NCBI RefSeq assembly: GCF_003732425.1
Contig: NZ_MOBX01000014.1
Span: 424,816 to 488,815, forward strand
Origin: Pseudomonas fluorescens
GTDB lineage: Bacteria > Pseudomonadota > Gammaproteobacteria > Pseudomonadales > Pseudomonadaceae
DNA: 64,000 bases
Reading direction: 5' to 3'
This document shows positions 61,638 through 64,000 of the stretch, in pieces; positions within the stretch are counted from its first letter, which is position 1; each line of letters opens with the position of its first letter. Below the pieces are notes generated by a model. It was given only the letters and a program-made list of their open reading frames with translations. It did no database searches and was not told the DNA's origin. The position numbers and the translations under genes were made by a program.

Positions 61638-61666
61638 GCAAAAAGGGGGCTTGGCCCCCTTTTTGC
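61638..61666 (+). terminator. Rho-independent terminator after rpsB
   Basis: GCAAAAAGGGGG - CTTGG - CCCCCTTTTTGC forms a perfect stem with a T-run 26 bases after the stop. It may attenuate read-through into tsf. Confidence 0.92.
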
Positions 61667-61814
61667 CACCTCGAAAACCAATTGTCGGCGCCCACTTGTG
61701 GCAGCGCCCGCCCTGTATTTGTAACGTGCAGCGGCTACAAGCTGGTTCGGGAAGAATTGAACGCCCGTTCGATCGGGTGGAATGGTTGAAAACCTATCCA
61801 AGAGGAATTTGAAA

Positions 61815-62678
61815 ATGGCAGCAATTACTGCAGCGTTGGTTAAAGAACTGCGCGAGCGTACCGGCGAAGGCATGATGGATTGCAAGAAAGCCCTGGAAAA
61901 GGCTGACGGCGACATCGAAAAAGCCATTGATGACATGCGTGCTTCGGGCGCGATCAAGGCTGCCAAGAAAGCGGGTAACGTTGCCGCTGAAGGCGCAATC
62001 GCCATCAAATCGAACGACAAGGCAGCCGTGCTGCTGGAAGTTAACTCGCAGACCGACTTCCTGGCCCTGCAAGATGACTTCAAAAACTTCGTTGCTGCCA
62101 GCGTAGAAAAAGCCTTCGACGAAAAACTGACCGACGCAGCTCCGCTGATCGCCGCTCAGGAATCGGCTCGTGAAGCTCTGGTTGCCAAAGTGGGCGAGAA
62201 CGTCAACATCCGTCGTCTGGTACGCGTAGAGGGTGACGTTGTCGGCACTTACCTGCACGGTAACAAGATCGGTGTTGCTGTTGTCCTGAAAGGCGGTGAC
62301 GTCGAGCTGGCCAAAGACATCGCGATGCACGTAGCTGCAAGCAATCCTGAGTTCCTGCTGCCTTCGCAAGTTTCCGATGAAGCGATCGAGCGTGAAAAAG
62401 CTGTATTCCTGCAGCTGAACGAAGAAAAAATCAAAGGCAAACCAGAAAACATTGTTGAGAACATGGTCAAAGGCCGTATCAGCAAGTTCCTGGCAGAAGC
62501 GAGCCTGGTTGAGCAGGCGTTCGTCAAGAACCCTGAGGTCAAGGTTGGCGAACTGGCCAAGAAAGCCGGCGCAGAAATCGTTTCCTTCACTTACTTCAAA
62601 GTAGGCGAAGGCATCGAGAAGCCGGTCGACAACTTCGCTGAAGAAGTTGCTGCCCAGCTGGCTGCCGCCAAGCAATAA
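61815..62678 (+). CDS. tsf: Elongation factor Ts
   Basis: A 287-residue nucleotide exchange factor for EF-Tu. The N-terminal domain has ELRERTGEGMMDCKKALEKA, followed by VNSQTDFLALQDDFKNFV and the RRLVRVEGDVVGTYLHGNKI region. The ATG at 61815 (MAAITAALVKELRERT) has AGAGGAA upstream; the frame open from 61782 is an artefact. Confidence 0.97.
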   Translation: MAAITAALVKELRERTGEGMMDCKKALEKADGDIEKAIDDMRASGAIKAAKKAGNVAAEGAIAIKSNDKAAVLLEVNSQTDFLALQDDFKNFVAASVEKAFDEKLTDAAPLIAAQESAREALVAKVGENVNIRRLVRVEGDVVGTYLHGNKIGVAVVLKGGDVELAKDIAMHVAASNPEFLLPSQVSDEAIEREKAVFLQLNEEKIKGKPENIVENMVKGRISKFLAEASLVEQAFVKNPEVKVGELAKKAGAEIVSFTYFKVGEGIEKPVDNFAEEVAAQLAAAKQ

Positions 62679-62701
62679 GACGGTTTTCCAACTGTCGCCC
62701 G

Positions 62702-62736
62702 AAAGAGGCTGCCCGCTTACGCGCGCAGCCTCTTTT
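62702..62736 (+). terminator. Rho-independent terminator after tsf
   Basis: AAAGAGGCTGC - loop - GCAGCCTCTTTT stem, 23 bases after the tsf stop, with a short T-run. Confidence 0.85.
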
Positions 62737-62887
62737 CAGATGGGGTTGCCAATTTTTAATTGGTTTCCACTTGGAACTGACTTACAAAGCCATGTTCCGA
62801 TGGCGCTGAAGCAGCGCCAAGCTAGAGTGAACGCCAGCTGTAAACAGCTCGCAAAGAATTTTAAATACGCCGCAGGAGAGATTCGCA

Positions 62888-63631
62888 ATGGCTCAGCAGG
62901 GCAGTGGTTATCAGGCTCGCTATAAACGCATTCTACTCAAGCTTAGCGGCGAGGCCCTGATGGGCTCGGAAGAGTTCGGGATCGATCCAAAAGTGCTGGA
63001 TCGGATGGCGCTGGAAGTCGGCCAGCTGGTCGGCATCGGCGTGCAGGTCGGTCTGGTGATCGGCGGTGGCAACCTGTTCCGTGGCGAAGCCTTGAGCAAA
63101 GCCGGTATGGATCGGGTCACGGGCGACCACATGGGCATGCTGGCCACTGTGATGAACGCCTTGGCCATGCGTGACGCGCTGGAACGTGCCAATATCTCGG
63201 CCATCGTAATGTCGGCCATTTCCATGGTTGGCGTGACCGATCACTATGACCGCCGCAAGGCCATGCGCCACCTGAACTCCAAGGACGTGGTGATTTTTGC
63301 GGCCGGTACCGGCAATCCGTTCTTTACCACGGATTCGGCAGCCTGCCTGCGTGCAATCGAAATCGACGCCGACGTAGTGCTCAAGGCGACCAAGGTCGAT
63401 GGCGTTTACACTGCAGACCCGTTCAAAGACCCGCATGCCGAGAAGTTCGATCATCTGACTTATGATGAAGTACTGGATCGCAAGCTGGGCGTGATGGATC
63501 TGACCGCCATTTGCCTGTGCCGCGACCATAAGATGCCGCTGCGCGTATTCAACATGAACAAGCCCGGTGCCCTGCTGAACATCGTACACGGCGGCGCTGA
63601 AGGCACCCTGATCGAGGAAGGTCAACAATGA
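62888..63631 (+). CDS. pyrH: UMP kinase
   Basis: A 247-residue hexameric UMP kinase of the amino-acid-kinase fold that makes UDP. Motifs are RILLKLSGEALMG at the N-terminus, VIGGGNLFRGEALS, VTDHYDRRKAMRHL and IFAAGTGNPFFTTDSAACLR. CAGGAGAG precedes the start. The stop TGA overlaps the frr start (ATGA). Confidence 0.97.
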   Translation: MAQQGSGYQARYKRILLKLSGEALMGSEEFGIDPKVLDRMALEVGQLVGIGVQVGLVIGGGNLFRGEALSKAGMDRVTGDHMGMLATVMNALAMRDALERANISAIVMSAISMVGVTDHYDRRKAMRHLNSKDVVIFAAGTGNPFFTTDSAACLRAIEIDADVVLKATKVDGVYTADPFKDPHAEKFDHLTYDEVLDRKLGVMDLTAICLCRDHKMPLRVFNMNKPGALLNIVHGGAEGTLIEEGQQ

Positions 63632-64000
63632 TCAACGAAATCAAGAAAGACGCTCAAGAGCGCATGCAGAAATCCCTCGAATCCCTGGCCCATGCGTTTG
63701 GCCAGATTCGTACCGGTAAAGCCCACCCAAGCATTCTGGGTAGCGTGATGGTGCCGTACTACGGCGCAGACACTTCCATCACCCAAGTGGCGAACATCAC
63801 TGTAAAAGACTCGCGCACCCTGCAAGTCGTGGCCTTCGAGCGCAACATGCTCGCGGCTGTCGACAAGGCAATCCAGAGCGCCGGTCTCAACCTCAATCCG
63901 ACCAACCTGGGCGAATTGTTGCTGATCTCCATGCCAGCCTTGACCGAGGAAACCCGTAAGGGCTTCACCAAGCAGGCGCGCAGTGCTGCTGAAGACGCGC
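63628..64000 (+). CDS. frr: Ribosome recycling factor, partial
   Basis: The first 124 codons of RRF, cut by the right edge (full length is usually 185 residues). It starts MINEIKKDAQERMQKSLESL, with FGQIRTGKAHPSILGSVMVP and the conserved LNPTNLGELLLISMPALTEE. With EF-G it splits post-termination ribosomes. It overlaps the pyrH stop by four bases, which implies coupled translation. Confidence 0.96.
   Translation, partial: MINEIKKDAQERMQKSLESLAHAFGQIRTGKAHPSILGSVMVPYYGADTSITQVANITVKDSRTLQVVAFERNMLAAVDKAIQSAGLNLNPTNLGELLLISMPALTEETRKGFTKQARSAAEDA

Noticed and set aside
1..64000. tRNA, rRNA, insertion sequences, integrases or prophage genes
   Set aside because: I looked for cloverleaf, rRNA and transposase signatures and saw none; a tRNAscan/ISfinder run would settle it.

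Overview
The window is chromosomal DNA from a Pseudomonas of the P. fluorescens group. Three things point there: GC-rich coding with strong G/C third-position bias, gene order that matches from memory the P. aeruginosa PAO1 stretch around PA3653-PA3708 (wsp - prfB - lysS ... ppc - adk - tsaB ... mexLJK - plsB ... dapD ... dapC - glnD - map - rpsB - tsf - pyrH - frr), and dense intergenic REP palindromes typical of this group. It is almost entirely core genome. I see no rRNA, tRNA, prophage, insertion sequence, CRISPR array or integron.

Layout. 1-4121 (minus strand): a putrescine-type catabolic/uptake unit, with a LysR regulator, gamma-aminobutyraldehyde dehydrogenase, a periplasmic binding protein and the first 71 codons of the ABC ATPase. 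4435-5157: a DUF533 membrane protein. 5525-13973: a complete wspABCDEFR surface-sensing operon that ends in the diguanylate cyclase WspR. 14208-16917: prfB, with its programmed +1 frameshift, followed by lysS. 17020-23262: a TetR regulator, lipoproteins, a DUF1704/QEGLA protein with an HExxxH site, an alpha/beta hydrolase, and a probable AlgU-driven pair of envelope lipoproteins including LptF. 23476-32264: ppc, adk, tsaB, a group of poorly characterised genes, and rsmJ. 32372-37280: a MexL-MexJ-MexK type RND efflux locus without an outer-membrane channel gene. 37281-38429: a 1.1-kb non-coding stretch holding a head-to-tail array of 71-bp REP-bearing units. 38430-40933: a Fic protein, DUF4197 and YbaY-like proteins. 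41049-49296: plsB, a cold-shock gene, rlmA, dapE and ndvB. 49517-56762: tcdA, csdE/csdA, dapD, an ArsC/YffB-like protein, a Na+/H+ antiporter and dapC. 56973-64000: glnD, map, rpsB, tsf, pyrH and the start of frr.

How the genes fit together. The Wsp genes form one signalling pathway: receptor, couplers, methyltransferase, methylesterase, kinase and c-di-GMP output. Three genes of the succinylase branch of diaminopimelate/lysine synthesis (dapE, dapD, dapC) lie within about 11 kb but in separate transcription units. tsaB and tcdA both serve the t6A/ct6A modification of tRNA position 37. rpsB-tsf-pyrH-frr is the conserved translation/UMP kinase cluster, with map divergent from it.

Three REP-type palindrome families sit between genes, mostly as inverted pairs at gene ends: A (core GAGCCTGCTCGCGA), B (GTAGGAGCTGCCGAAGGCTG) and C (GTGGCGAGGG...). 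The most unusual structure is the direct 71-bp array at 37678-38205. The window does not show an obviously new multi-gene system. The best leads are the DUF1704 metallopeptidase-like protein, the internally duplicated protein at 30769-31389, the REP array beside the Fic gene, and the small-protein/DUF72 pair at 28048-29216.
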